A DNA stretch of 64,000 bases from Bin87 sp965115825 (GCA_965115825.1 OZ220464.1:2294001-2358000); one strand, 5' to 3'; counted from the stretch's first letter, positions 34,860 to 44,276 are shown. Notes: a model not told the origin generated them from the letters alone. Numbers and translations: made by a program.

Positions 34860-36419
34860 CTAACGGGGTTCAGCAGCGACCAGCGAGCCGACGAGTTTCA
34901 GCATATGCGACGACCCTATGATTTCCGCGAACTCGCTCCCGCCGGGGCTCGCCAGAAAATCATGGTACAGAGGATTCGATGACTTTAGATTGTCCAGCTC
35001 CGTCACAATCGCGCTGCTGTAGGTATCGAACATCCGCGTCGGGTTGGGACTACGGCTCTCGCAGGCATCCACTGTGGACGCCACAGCGCCGTCATACGAT
35101 ACCAGAACGTCTAAGAAGGATGAGAACCGTTCGCTTTCATCTCGCCCCGCGTTCACGCAGGCGAGGAAGTCTGTCTGCGCAGACAGCAGCGCCTGGTTGC
35201 CGGGAGTCGCCGGCTGGCCGATTGACCCGCTCCCACTAACGGACAGAGAGCCGAACAGCGCCACCTCCAGGTCGCGGGCGATGTCCTGCACTATCCAGTA
35301 TGCGCCCCACATGACGTACAGCGTATCCGACGTGTCGGTAGCGGTGGAACCGTTAGCGCCGCGGTATCCAACCACCACCCGGAACTGCTGTACGGTCTTG
35401 ACGGAATACGATACCGTCCGCGACCGACTGGTCGACGCGCTGCCGAGGTTCACCCACGTAGGCGCGCTCTCAGTCCGCCGCTGCCACTGGTAAGTTGCTC
35501 CCTCCGGCGCATCGGCGCCCTCCATGGTCAAAATCACCTCGTCGCCCAAGTCGGGCATTTCGGGAGCGTAGGAAGCCTGGCCAATCTTGACCCATTCAAC
35601 CGACACCGGAACCGATGTACCCTGGCCGCCATCGGCGTAAGTCGTCACCACACGGAAGACGCGGAAGCCGGCGGTACTGAAACTTGCCGACCCCGTTGGC
35701 GACGTGGAACCCTCCCCATAGTCCGCCCAGGCCGAATCGTCCCAGTATTGCCACTGGTATTCGGACACGGCGCCTTTGGACGCCGGCGCCGTGGCGATCA
35801 AGGAAACCGACTGCCCCAGAAAAGCTGTTGCCGAACCGGGATCGGCCAGGGGTTTCTCAACCTCCACCGACATGGCAAATCTGCCTACTTTGCCTGATGC
35901 GAATGTCGTCGCCTCAACGGTGTACGTTCCCGGAGCCAGCCGCCGCGTGATGCGCGAGTTTCGGTCGTCGCGGCCGTCGTTATCCTGAGCCAGCACGGCC
36001 CCGGCCTTGGAGCCGCCGGAAATCAGATACAGATACGTGTCAATCTCCGGGTCGTCGGCCGAGAGCAGGTCAATCCGCACATCCTGACTGCCGGTCACGG
36101 TAAAACTATAGAATCGGGCATATCGCCCGGAACGGTTCTCCGAGGGGCATGAGCTGTCCCAATGCGTGACGCGGGATTCCCGGCTGTCGCTGCTAATCGT
36201 ACCCAGAAAACTCACGTCGCAAAAGGGGGATTTGCTGGGAACCGCCGTATTCGGCCCCGCAATTCTGTCGTAGCTCTGCTCCGATGGTTCCGTTGCCCGA
36301 ACCGGCTCCGCCTCTGCCGCATTTCCTTCCGCTCCGTTTGGGAACAGGAACCCCAGCGCCAGGACAACCGCGATGGCTGCTACCGCCAGGCTGCCAGGGA
36401 GTATCATCGCTTTGCCCAT
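34860..36419 (-). CDS. Secreted protein with pre-peptidase C-terminal-like and Ig-like domains
   Basis: 519 aa. An N-terminal hydrophobic signal (LAVAAIAVVLALGFLF) is followed by a PPC-like beta domain at about 85-190 (RFYSFTVTGSQDVRIDLLSA, then RNSRITRRLAPGTYTVEATT) and two Ig/PKD-like repeats at about 195-370 (EYQWQYWDDSAWADYG and TYQWQRRTESAPTWVNLG). The C-terminal ~150 residues are alpha-helical and unfamiliar. AGGAAGAG precedes the ATG. Probably a cell-surface or secreted binding protein. Confidence 0.72.
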   Translation of the reverse strand: MGKAMILPGSLAVAAIAVVLALGFLFPNGAEGNAAEAEPVRATEPSEQSYDRIAGPNTAVPSKSPFCDVSFLGTISSDSRESRVTHWDSSCPSENRSGRYARFYSFTVTGSQDVRIDLLSADDPEIDTYLYLISGGSKAGAVLAQDNDGRDDRNSRITRRLAPGTYTVEATTFASGKVGRFAMSVEVEKPLADPGSATAFLGQSVSLIATAPASKGAVSEYQWQYWDDSAWADYGEGSTSPTGSASFSTAGFRVFRVVTTYADGGQGTSVPVSVEWVKIGQASYAPEMPDLGDEVILTMEGADAPEGATYQWQRRTESAPTWVNLGSASTSRSRTVSYSVKTVQQFRVVVGYRGANGSTATDTSDTLYVMWGAYWIVQDIARDLEVALFGSLSVSGSGSIGQPATPGNQALLSAQTDFLACVNAGRDESERFSSFLDVLVSYDGAVASTVDACESRSPNPTRMFDTYSSAIVTELDNLKSSNPLYHDFLASPGGSEFAEIIGSSHMLKLVGSLVAAEPR

Positions 36420-36547
36420 CAGTATGCTCTTCCTGCTTGTATGGGGGTTTCCGGAGGTATGCCCGATTGCTAACCGCCGCCCACCCTAGCCGCGATGCTC
36501 TTCTGTCAAGTTTGTCTGCTCATTCAGCGCATATCGTCATATGCCGT

Positions 36548-37576
36548 CTAGTCGCCGCCGATTTTCCGCGTGCGGATGCGGTAGCCGGTGGTGTCGATAA
36601 TTGCGCTGTACCTTCCGCCGGTTCCGCCGCCGTGCATAATCAAAATGTCGTCCGGGTCGTTGGCGCATCGCATCGTCACCGCCTCATCGCCCGGACGCTC
36701 CGGCCCCTGCTTGGAACCCAGACGTATCAGCTCGGCGCGGGAACGCCCGCTGTTTTCAATCAGAAACTCCTGGATGTCCCGGCGGCTCCACCCGTCGCCG
36801 TGCAGCGTGATGGCATGCTCCGGCCCGATGACAATGACCCATTGGGCCGGGTAGCGATGCGCCAGCGCCGCCGACCGCAGCGCGTCGCAGAGGGACATCA
36901 GAATCGCCTCCCCGGTATGCGCGTAACTGTTGGGCACGCTCACCGGGTTGTAGGCCACCGCCACCGTAACCACGCTGTCCGTAGCGTCAAAGCCCCGGCT
37001 CACGTGCAGCGGTTCCCAGGGCGACGTCTCCTCATTCTCGGCGATGCAGAAAGTGTACTTGGCCGGCGTGCCCAGCGTGCCCCGATCCAGCTGGCCGGGC
37101 CAGGCGTCAAATCCGTTCATAAAGCAGAGCCGCACCGCCCGCCCGATGCTAGCGTTGGCCCGGAAACCGGGGCCGAACAGCCCATCGCGGCTATTAATGC
37201 CCAGCGCCTCCCGAATGGGGCCGTTGAGCACCATCAGGATGCTGGGCGAGCTGGTGGAAGAAGCGGCCATATTAACGAAGTTGCGCTCCTCTTCCAGCGC
37301 GCGCAGAGTAGCGACCAGCGCCGGAAAGTACTCCGCCCGGCAGCCGGCCATCACCGCGTTGGCCGCGGCGTTCTCCGACGTAATGACCCGGCTGCGCATA
37401 TCCAGGTTGAGCAGATCCTCCTCCCCGGTCAGCCCCGCCGCGGACAGCATCTCCCGAACTTTGTAATCGGCCGGCGGAACCACCGGCAGGCCGTCGGTCC
37501 AGCCCAGACGAAAACACTCCTCAATAGCCTCAATGGTGTCGGCGGTTTCAACATGCCGTTCGGCGCTGCTGGTCAT
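36548..37576 (-). CDS. Conserved hypothetical protein of the TDGLPVVPP type
   Basis: 342 aa, started at the ATG at 37576 because AAGGAG stands seven bases upstream; an earlier in-frame ATG has no such site. The N-terminal motif CFRLGWTDGLPVVPPADYKV is striking. It continues with AVMAGCRAEYFPALVATLRA, VLNGPIREALGIN, GSKQGPERPGDEAVTM and ILIMHGGGTGGRYSAIID. I recall proteins of this type near UGSC-motif proteins, and the UGSC gene is 5 kb away on the same strand, so a shared pathway is possible. This link is inference. No catalytic role is known to me. Confidence 0.65.
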   Translation of the reverse strand: MTSSAERHVETADTIEAIEECFRLGWTDGLPVVPPADYKVREMLSAAGLTGEEDLLNLDMRSRVITSENAAANAVMAGCRAEYFPALVATLRALEEERNFVNMAASSTSSPSILMVLNGPIREALGINSRDGLFGPGFRANASIGRAVRLCFMNGFDAWPGQLDRGTLGTPAKYTFCIAENEETSPWEPLHVSRGFDATDSVVTVAVAYNPVSVPNSYAHTGEAILMSLCDALRSAALAHRYPAQWVIVIGPEHAITLHGDGWSRRDIQEFLIENSGRSRAELIRLGSKQGPERPGDEAVTMRCANDPDDILIMHGGGTGGRYSAIIDTTGYRIRTRKIGGD

Positions 37577-37615
37577 CACAATCTCCTTATTCGCGATTCG
37601 CGTCTGCACCCGCCG

Positions 37616-37981
37616 TCATTCCCGCGCCGGCGGGAGCTCGGCGGCATTTTCCAGGCTCCGGCTTTTCAGCCGACCCGTAACTATCAACCCGTCGGTAACG
37701 CTGTAGCCATGCCCCGGGTCTTCAGCGTCGGAATTAATTGCCATATAAGACGTCCTTCCGCTGACGATGGGCGTAATGGATATTACCTCATAGCCGGCGG
37801 CGTCCAGGTCATTGCAGCAGCGTTCCAGAAAATCCGCCATCTGCTGTAGCCGGGTGCGCTCCTCGCTGCTGATGTGAACCTGGCCAACGCTGCCGCCGTG
37901 CGTCGACAGAGTAGTGTCAGCATACACGTAGCGGGTAACGTACCGGGGCCGGTCGCCGGTAGGATAAGCCGAGCGGAACAA
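37616..37981 (-). CDS. Hypothetical protein of the GYSVTDG pair, member 1
   Basis: 121 aa from a TTG start. It shares CCNDLDAAGYEVISITPIVS, then GR, and GYSVTDGLIVTGRL with the 155-aa protein at 38395-38862, so both are one small family. The pattern suggests a compact alpha/beta domain. There is no recognised family and no signal peptide. It lies upstream of the TDGLPVVPP gene on the same strand. Confidence 0.6.
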   Translation of the reverse strand: MFRSAYPTGDRPRYVTRYVYADTTLSTHGGSVGQVHISSEERTRLQQMADFLERCCNDLDAAGYEVISITPIVSGRTSYMAINSDAEDPGHGYSVTDGLIVTGRLKSRSLENAAELPPARE

Positions 37982-38020
37982 CGGTAGCCTCGTCGGAATC
38001 TCAGTTGCCAGACAGCAAAA

Positions 38021-38055
38021 ACGCCGCCCCCATTATTACCCGATGGGGACGGCGT
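38021..38055 (-). terminator. Rho-independent terminator
   Basis: Arms 38021-38033 and 38043-38055 pair over 13 positions with one mismatch. On the minus strand the stem ends in GGCGTTTTTGC, giving a T-run. It lies after the 58-aa gene. Confidence 0.75.
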
Positions 38056-38125
38056 GGCAATCCCGCTGAAGACGGGAAGCGTGTCGGGCGCGCGTATTTC
38101 GTCTTACGTAGTCCGTCTTGCAGAA

Positions 38126-38302
38126 CTAACGCCCGTTTTCCGCGACGGCCTGCTCAATGGCCCGGCGGTACTGACCCTCGTCGGTAAAGTGGCCATCCTT
38201 GCCTTGCTCTTTCCCGTCCATCACGTGCTTTTGGCCATCCACGCCGACCACGGTGCGCTCGAGATGGTCGCCGCGCTGAATGGTGAACTCCTTTTTAGCC
38301 AT
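38126..38302 (-). CDS. Small hypothetical protein (58 aa)
   Basis: Minus-strand frame ATG at 38302 to TAG at 38126, with AGGAG about nine bases upstream. The product starts MAKKEFTIQRGDHLERTVVG and contains VDGQKHVMDGKEQGKDGHFT and DEGQYRRAIEQAVAENGR. It is very hydrophilic with Gly/Lys/Asp turns. It is followed by a clean terminator and lies between the two GYSVTDG paralogues. Coding is supported by the ribosome binding site and codon pattern. Function is unknown. Confidence 0.65.
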   Translation of the reverse strand: MAKKEFTIQRGDHLERTVVGVDGQKHVMDGKEQGKDGHFTDEGQYRRAIEQAVAENGR

Positions 38303-38394
38303 AAGGCGTCTCCTCTGTTTCTCGTGGCTATCCCACTGGCCGGCGGCGTCAGGCGCAGTGGGGTAATCTGCAACTTGTGATGTGGGCGGCGCGA

Positions 38395-38862
38395 TTACTT
38401 ACGCAGTTTCGCGGTTATAACCACCCCGTCCGTAACGCTGTAGCCCACGCCGGTATCTATGTGGCGCTTGGTCACATACTTGGTCCGCGCGTTGCCCTGG
38501 CGGTCATTTTCCTGTACTTCCCGGCTATGAGCGTAACTGCCTCCGTAGTCGTTCATCTGGGTTTCCACTGCCGCCTTCGCGCTGCGTCCGCTGGTCAACG
38601 GAAAGATGGAAATGACATCGTATCCCTCCGCGTCCAGCTGGACGCAGCATTGGGATATGTCCTCTGCCAGCTTGCGCCCGGCCGGCCGCTCCGAGGCCAT
38701 GCCGAACACCAAGCCGCCGCTGCCGTTGCGTTCGGTAAGGTGGCTGTCAATCCCAACGTATCGGGAGACAAAGGCCGGCTTTTTAGCCGCTTTCGGCTGG
38801 ACTTGCGCCGGCTGTTTATTGCTGCCGTTGCCGGCAGCCTTCTTGCGACTCTTCGTCGTCAT
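38395..38862 (-). CDS. Hypothetical protein of the GYSVTDG pair, member 2
   Basis: 155 aa. A basic Lys/Ala-rich start (MTTKSRKKAAGNGSNKQPAQ) precedes the shared domain: CCVQLDAEGYDVISIFPLTS, then GR, and TGVGYSVTDGVVITAKLRK. A central insert (about 85-125) is absent from the 121-aa paralogue. AGGAGG gives a strong start. Probably cytoplasmic; the role is unknown. Confidence 0.65.
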   Translation of the reverse strand: MTTKSRKKAAGNGSNKQPAQVQPKAAKKPAFVSRYVGIDSHLTERNGSGGLVFGMASERPAGRKLAEDISQCCVQLDAEGYDVISIFPLTSGRSAKAAVETQMNDYGGSYAHSREVQENDRQGNARTKYVTKRHIDTGVGYSVTDGVVITAKLRK

Positions 38863-39151
38863 AGAGTGGCGATCCTCCTGAAAAAGTTGGCGCCATCAAT
38901 GCGAGCGCAGTAGCCACGGCAATCGGATTCCGCACTAACGCCGCCAGCGCCGGACGATTGCCGCTCTCCATTCGCGATGACGCGAGCGATGGTAAAGGAG
39001 TAAGTAACACTATGGCAAGCCCTTTATTGCTGCCTATGCGTCACTGATTCCTGCCCCGTCCGTAAAATACCGTCAGGCAGGCAAGCTGCTGGTCTGACGC
39101 TGCGGTACGGTCGCCAGAAGTCTTGCGCTCCGTTCCCGCATCTGTCACAGA

Positions 39152-40054
39152 TCAGCCGCCCATACCTCCAAAGCGCAGCTGAACCCCCGATTTCTCCTCC
39201 TGCAACTTGGCTACTGCGTCGGAATCCTCCGGCCCCCACCCGCGGAACAGCGCCTCCACGTGCCGCTGGTCAACCAGGTTGGACAACTCCATGGGAATGC
39301 CGTACTCCCGGCCCAAATCCGTCGCCAGCCGCACATCTTTGGCCGCCAACGCTGTTGCGAACCCCGGCTCAAAGTTGCCGGAGAACAGGTAACGAGGGAA
39401 CTTTTCAGTAAGCCGACGGTTGCCGCCGCTGCTGTTGGCGATTACGTCGGCCAGCGTTTCCAGCGGCACCCCGGCCTTGACGCCCAGCGTCAGCGCCTCC
39501 GACATCAGCGCGCCAATGCCCATGGACAGCAGATTGTTGCAGATTTTAGTTACCATGCCGTTGCCGATTTCCCCGCAATAGACCACGTGCGCGCCGATGG
39601 CGTCCAGCATCGGCTTTACCATGTCATAGGCGGCCCGGTCGCCGCCCACCATCACCGCCAGCGTTCCCGCCGCCGCGCCATACACTCCGCCGCTCACCGG
39701 CGCATCCAGCACCGTTACGCCCCGGGCCGCGCATTCCGCGTGAATGCGGCGAATCACCGTTGGCGAGTTGGTGGACAGGTCAACGTACACATCCCCGTCG
39801 CCGGCAGTGGACATTATGCCGTTTTCGCCCATCACTACCGCTTCCACGTCCCGGGGCACCGGCAGCGAGGTGAACACCGCATCCTTGCCGGCTACGCAGC
39901 CGGCCGGCGTGTCGGCCCACTCCGCGCCCATCTCCAGCAGGTTGGTAGCCGACTCCCGGCGCAGGTCGTGAACCGTCAGTTGGTGTCCGGCCTGAATCAT
40001 GTTGGCGGCCATAGGGTTCCCCATGTTGCCAACGCCAATAAACCCAGCTTTCAT
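39152..40054 (-). CDS. NAD(P)-dependent beta-hydroxyacid dehydrogenase (HIBADH family)
   Basis: 300 aa. The dinucleotide motif GFIGVGNMGNPMAANMI is at the N-terminus, the substrate loop VTVLDAPVSGGVYGAAAGTL near 113-132, and the catalytic Lys in GNGMVTKICNNLLS near 163-176. The helical C-terminal domain is complete. Such enzymes oxidise 3-hydroxyisobutyrate, tartronate semialdehyde and related acids, or reduce aldehydes like succinic semialdehyde. The actual substrate is not clear. GAGAG lies upstream of the ATG. Confidence 0.9.
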   Translation of the reverse strand: MKAGFIGVGNMGNPMAANMIQAGHQLTVHDLRRESATNLLEMGAEWADTPAGCVAGKDAVFTSLPVPRDVEAVVMGENGIMSTAGDGDVYVDLSTNSPTVIRRIHAECAARGVTVLDAPVSGGVYGAAAGTLAVMVGGDRAAYDMVKPMLDAIGAHVVYCGEIGNGMVTKICNNLLSMGIGALMSEALTLGVKAGVPLETLADVIANSSGGNRRLTEKFPRYLFSGNFEPGFATALAAKDVRLATDLGREYGIPMELSNLVDQRHVEALFRGWGPEDSDAVAKLQEEKSGVQLRFGGMGG

Positions 40055-40183
40055 ATCGCTCTCGTCTCCGTTGAAATGCGCCGGCGCGGTCAGCCCGGCG
40101 TAAGCGCCGGCATTATAGCACCGGAGAATACCGCCTTGCGGCAGCGCCCCACCGTCGCAGAATCCGGCAGGAATGCGAGCTGC

Positions 40184-41077
40184 TCAGCGTTTGCCGTACA
40201 CAGTCCTAGGGTCAAGCAAATCCCTCAATCCGTCGCCCAGCAGGTTGAACCCCAGCACGGCCACGAAAATGGCCATGCCCGGCAGTAGCAGCAGGCGCGG
40301 AGCGGTTTGCAGATGCGGACGGGCATCATTGAGCATCGCCCCCCATTCCGGCGTCGGCGGTTGCGCCCCCAAGCCCAGAAAGTTCAGGCCCGCTATGCCC
40401 AGAATTATCCATCCAACGTCCAGGGAAGCTATAACGATAATCGGCCCCAGGATATTGGGCGCAATATGACGCGCAATGATGCGGAGGCTGCCGGCTCCCG
40501 CCGCGCGCGCCGCCGTTACATACTCCTGCTGACGGGCTGCCAGGGTCACCCCTCGGATGATGCGGGCATGGCCGACCCACCAGACGGCCCCCGCGGCCAG
40601 CAGCACGTTGAATAGCCCCGGCCCCAATGCGCCGGCCACCGCCAGCGCCAGAATCAGCGAAGGGAAGGCCAGCAACAGGTCAACAATGCCCATCAGCGCC
40701 GTATCCGGCCAGCCGCCGTAATAGCCGGAAAAAATGCCCACGGCCAACGCCAGCGTCATACTCAGGGCCAGAGTAAAGGCCACGGCCAGCATAGTGATGC
40801 GCGCTCCGTGTACGATGCGGCTAAAGGTGTCCCTTCCCAGGTGGTCGCTTCCCAGAGGACGCTCCAGCGTCGGCGGCGCCAGACGGTTGGGTATGTTTAT
40901 CTCCTTAGGGTCGGCCAGCGGAAGCCAGGGCGCCAGCAACCCCGTCAGCAGTAGGAACGCCACCAGGAATATGCCCAGCGCAGTCCCGGGGTCGCGCAGC
41001 AGCCCCATCCATCTCCGGCGGCGGCGCGCGGCAATGCCGGCGCCGAGGCCTTCCGAGCGTTCTACAACAGCCGGCAT
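40184..41077 (-). CDS. ABC transporter permease, DppC type
   Basis: 297 aa with an N-terminal helix, the HPLGSDxxGRD-type region RPLGSDHLGRDTFSRIVHGA, five more helices and the EAA loop TLAARQQEYVTAARAAGAGS with RHIAPNILGPIIV. Typical of peptide/nickel/opine importers. It starts six bases after the stop of the DppB-type gene. It is the third and last gene of the operon, and no ATPase gene follows. Confidence 0.92.
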   Translation of the reverse strand: MPAVVERSEGLGAGIAARRRRRWMGLLRDPGTALGIFLVAFLLLTGLLAPWLPLADPKEINIPNRLAPPTLERPLGSDHLGRDTFSRIVHGARITMLAVAFTLALSMTLALAVGIFSGYYGGWPDTALMGIVDLLLAFPSLILALAVAGALGPGLFNVLLAAGAVWWVGHARIIRGVTLAARQQEYVTAARAAGAGSLRIIARHIAPNILGPIIVIASLDVGWIILGIAGLNFLGLGAQPPTPEWGAMLNDARPHLQTAPRLLLLPGMAIFVAVLGFNLLGDGLRDLLDPRTVYGKR

Positions 41078-41083
41078 CGGCCG

Positions 41084-42031
41084 CTACGTTTCCTCTCGCC
41101 CGAAGCGGAGACGAGGATCGGCGATGCGCAAGGCGACGTCAGCCGCCAGGTTGGCCAGCAACGCCGCCACCCCCATGTAGGCGACGAACCCCTGCACCAT
41201 CGGATAGTCCCGAGTCAGAGCCGCGCTCACTATCAACTGGCCCAACCCCGGCCAACCGAATATAGTCTCAACAATGACGGTGCCGCTCAGGAGATAGCTG
41301 AGATTGACGCCCATTGCGCCAATGGCCGGCAGCATCGCGTTGCGCAGCGCGTGCCGAACCGAAACCGCGCGCTCCGACAGCCCTTTGGCTCGCGCCGTTC
41401 GTATGTAATCCTGGCCCAGGGTTTCCAGCATACTGGCGCGTATCAGCCGCATCAGCTGAGCCATCGGCGCCAGGGACAATGTAACGGCCGGCAGCAGAAC
41501 CTGGGACGGGGAGCCATAACCCAAGGCTGGCAGCCAGGACAATCTAACCGCGAACAGTATAATCAGCCCATACGCCAGGGCGTAGGATGGCACCGCCGCT
41601 CCTATCAGCGCCGTCAAGCGCGCCGCCAGGTCTAAAATGCCTCCGCGTCGGCGGGCCGACAGTATGCCCATCGGCGCCGCTACCAATAGCGCCAGCCCCA
41701 ACGCAGCCGCAGTCAGCAATGCCGTTGGGCCCGTCCGGCGCGCCAGTTGCGCCGCTACCGGCTGTTCGGTTACGTAAGACTGCCCCAAGTCTCCCGTGCT
41801 GGCCCGGCTTATCCAGCGGAAGTATCGTACGGCGATAGAAGCGTCCAACCCCAGCTCTGTCCGCATTGCTGCCACCGCTGCCGGGCTGGGTAGTTGGCCC
41901 GGACTGCGGTGGCGCAACACAATATCGGCCGGGTCTCCCGGCGCCAGGTTCAAGAGTATGAAGCTGACGCCGGAGATGCCCAGCAACAGCAGCGGTAGCG
42001 TGGCCAGCCGGCGGGCCAGGTAGGAGCTCAT
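41084..42031 (-). CDS. ABC transporter permease, DppB type
   Basis: 315 aa. The N-terminal helix RRLATLPLLLLGISGVSFIL is followed by PGDPADIVLRHRSPGQL, then helices and the EAA loop MLETLGQDYIRTARAKGLSE with RHALRNAMLPAI. It pairs with the DppC-type gene, from which it is separated by six bases. The binding-protein gene lies 37 bases upstream. Confidence 0.92.
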   Translation of the reverse strand: MSSYLARRLATLPLLLLGISGVSFILLNLAPGDPADIVLRHRSPGQLPSPAAVAAMRTELGLDASIAVRYFRWISRASTGDLGQSYVTEQPVAAQLARRTGPTALLTAAALGLALLVAAPMGILSARRRGGILDLAARLTALIGAAVPSYALAYGLIILFAVRLSWLPALGYGSPSQVLLPAVTLSLAPMAQLMRLIRASMLETLGQDYIRTARAKGLSERAVSVRHALRNAMLPAIGAMGVNLSYLLSGTVIVETIFGWPGLGQLIVSAALTRDYPMVQGFVAYMGVAALLANLAADVALRIADPRLRFGREET

Positions 42032-42068
42032 GCCGCTTCGCGCAAGCTATCGGCTGACTGCCAATCCC

Positions 42069-43799
42069 TCACTCCGAAAGCCCGATGAGGTGGTCGAAGA
42101 TATAGAGCCGGTGCGGGTGCGGCTCAAATCCGGCAATCTGCTCACTGACGCCATACACTGCATATGCATGCGCCACCGGCAAAAGCGCGCTTTCGTCGGC
42201 AACCACGGCCATAGCCTCGCACGCAATTCGCTGCCGCTGCTGAATGTCCGACACGTCCCCCGCCTGCTTTATGATGTCCACCAACCCCGGATTGGAGTAA
42301 TGTCCATAGTTGTTGGCCCCGCTGTCACTGCCGTCGGCGTGGTGGCCGAGGAACTTGCTGACGTTCAAAACCGGGTCTCCGGCGTCCACCACGTTGTTGT
42401 ACCATCCGAACAGGTCCCAGGCCGGCTCCTTTACCACCGACCATTCGGTGATGCGTACCTCGGCCCGGATGCCCACATCTGACAGCATCGCCTGGGCCGC
42501 CTCGGCCATAATGGGCAGCTGGAACCGTTGCGGATAACCGCCTATGACTATTTCCAGGGCCTGCCCGCCCTTGTCCACATACCCGTCGTCGTCGCTGTCG
42601 GCGTAGCCGGCTTCCGCCAGCAAATCCCTGGCGCGCTGCGGATTGTAATCCGGCCCGGCCACCCCGGGGCAAGGCGCTATTGCCTCCGGCAGCAAAAGGT
42701 CCGCAAATGAACCCGTTTCCTTCGGCGCTACCAGCCCGGCGATGCTCTCCCGGTCGATGGCATGGCTTACGGCTTGCCGTACCAGCGGATCGGATAACGC
42801 TTCCCGCTCGAAATTGACCCACCACATCACCACCGACGTGCCGACGCCGACGGATAGGCTGCGCAGCCCCTGCAGAGAATCGATACGCTCCGCTCCTTCC
42901 GGAGATATGTTGAGGGCAAAGTCAATATCGCCGGCTTGCAGGGCCAGTTCCCGGCTGTTGGTATCCGGGATGGCCATGTGCTCAATGCCGGCCAATGGCG
43001 GCGCTCCTCCCCAGTAATCGTCGTTGGCTATGCTGCTCAAACGCTCTTTGAGAATGTACTCCGTGGGGATATACGGGCCCGTCATCGCTCCCGCCGCCAG
43101 GAAACCGTCCTCGCCGGCAGCGTCAGCCGACGCCGCATCCACAATCGCCATGTTGGATGTGGTCAATAACCCCGGCAGTGTGGGACGCGGCTCCATAGTA
43201 GTGACGATGATAGTCTGAGCGTCCTTCACTTCTACGCTTTCAATCGCCAGCCTCTCCGCAGCAGCCGGCGACAACCGCATGGTCCTTTCCAATGACGCTT
43301 TGACCGCTTGAGCGTCCATCACTGCGCCGTTGTGAAACCTGACGCCGGAACGCAGCCCAATCTCCCAGGTCATCTGGTCCAACTGTTCAGCCCCTGTGGC
43401 CAGCCACGGCTCGGGGCTGAGATTGGTCGCAGACAGGCGGAACAGGTTCTCCGACATACCTGATTGACTGGATACCCATGCCCCCTCCACCGGGTCCAGC
43501 AGGCCGTCCAGCCAGATAACTCCGGCTTTCAGCGTTGGCCGCTCCTCTTGAACGACGGTTGTGGGCGCTGTCTGCTCCGGCGCCTCGGTAGGCGCTGCTG
43601 TTGGAGCGGATGCGGCGGGGGCTGTGGCGGATTGCTCCGGCGCAACAGGCGTTTGGGATGTCCCCTGCCTCGCATCCGCAGTCGCGGCCGGCATTGCGGT
43701 CTCGGCAGGCTCGCTCGCCGTCCCGCACGCCACTGCAAGCAGGACGAGCAGGCTCGCCGCCACTGCCACAACGATACGTTGTATCAATAAAATCGACAT
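42069..43799 (-). CDS. ABC transporter substrate-binding lipoprotein (SBP_bac_5 type)
   Basis: 576 aa from the ATG at 43799, chosen because CAGGAGTG stands eight bases before it and a lipoprotein signal follows at once (VAVAASLLVLLAVAC). A Pro/Ala/Thr linker leads to the family domain: RSGVRFHNGAVMDAQAVKAS, LERTMRLSP, DIDFALNISPEGAERI, VRQAVSHAIDRESIAGLV and ARDLLAEAGYADSDDDGYVD. This fold binds peptides, nickel or glycosides. It begins the importer operon. Confidence 0.92.
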   Translation of the reverse strand: MSILLIQRIVVAVAASLLVLLAVACGTASEPAETAMPAATADARQGTSQTPVAPEQSATAPAASAPTAAPTEAPEQTAPTTVVQEERPTLKAGVIWLDGLLDPVEGAWVSSQSGMSENLFRLSATNLSPEPWLATGAEQLDQMTWEIGLRSGVRFHNGAVMDAQAVKASLERTMRLSPAAAERLAIESVEVKDAQTIIVTTMEPRPTLPGLLTTSNMAIVDAASADAAGEDGFLAAGAMTGPYIPTEYILKERLSSIANDDYWGGAPPLAGIEHMAIPDTNSRELALQAGDIDFALNISPEGAERIDSLQGLRSLSVGVGTSVVMWWVNFEREALSDPLVRQAVSHAIDRESIAGLVAPKETGSFADLLLPEAIAPCPGVAGPDYNPQRARDLLAEAGYADSDDDGYVDKGGQALEIVIGGYPQRFQLPIMAEAAQAMLSDVGIRAEVRITEWSVVKEPAWDLFGWYNNVVDAGDPVLNVSKFLGHHADGSDSGANNYGHYSNPGLVDIIKQAGDVSDIQQRQRIACEAMAVVADESALLPVAHAYAVYGVSEQIAGFEPHPHRLYIFDHLIGLSE

Positions 43800-43924
43800 A
43801 AAACCACTCCTGTTTGCTTTGCGATGGATTTCAACGAGCCCCTGGCCCCAAAATCGCCGGCTGGCCAAAGATCAGCCCACTGAAGGGTGTTGGTAGGTTC
43901 GTTGGTTAACGCAAACAGCCTTGT

Positions 43925-43954
43925 ATGGTAAATCATCCTGGCCAATTTTGTCAA
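43925..43954 (-). promoter_or_regulatory. Predicted sigma-70 promoter of the ABC importer operon
   Basis: On the minus strand TTGACA (43954-43949) and TACCAT (43930-43925) are separated by 18 bases, about 125 bases before the binding-protein start. Confidence 0.6.
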
Positions 43955-43967
43955 GCGCCTATTATCC

Positions 43968-44113
43968 GATTAGCCAATTTCGCTACTCGCGATCCGACCT
44001 GCCGATGGCGGAAAGGGTCCGGCGACGTAGCAGATTACGCGATCCGTCACTGAAGCAGTCTTCTCCTGCTAAATGCCTGCTGGAATCCGAGTAGCGAAAT
44101 CGCCTCGTGGCGA
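43968..44113 (-). repeat. MITE-like palindromic-ended repeat, copy 1
   Basis: Perfect 12-bp inverted repeats TTTCGCTACTCG (43978-43989) and CGAGTAGCGAAA (44088-44099) bound a ~120-bp core. The core is the reverse complement of copies 2 and 3. It has no gene of its own. Together with the promoter it accounts for most of the gap 43800-44276. Confidence 0.82.
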
Positions 44114-44276
44114 TGGGGCCGGCTTTTCGGGGGTGTGGTGGTGGTTGTCTGAATCAGGATTTACCGGATTTTGGGATTTTCAGGATGGGGGGTTGCTCCG
44201 GGGTGGTTGGTTGTGGGCCCGGAGCTTGGGGGTGGGGTGGTGCGTTGGGGTGGTTTTGGGTGGTATGGGTTTTGGG

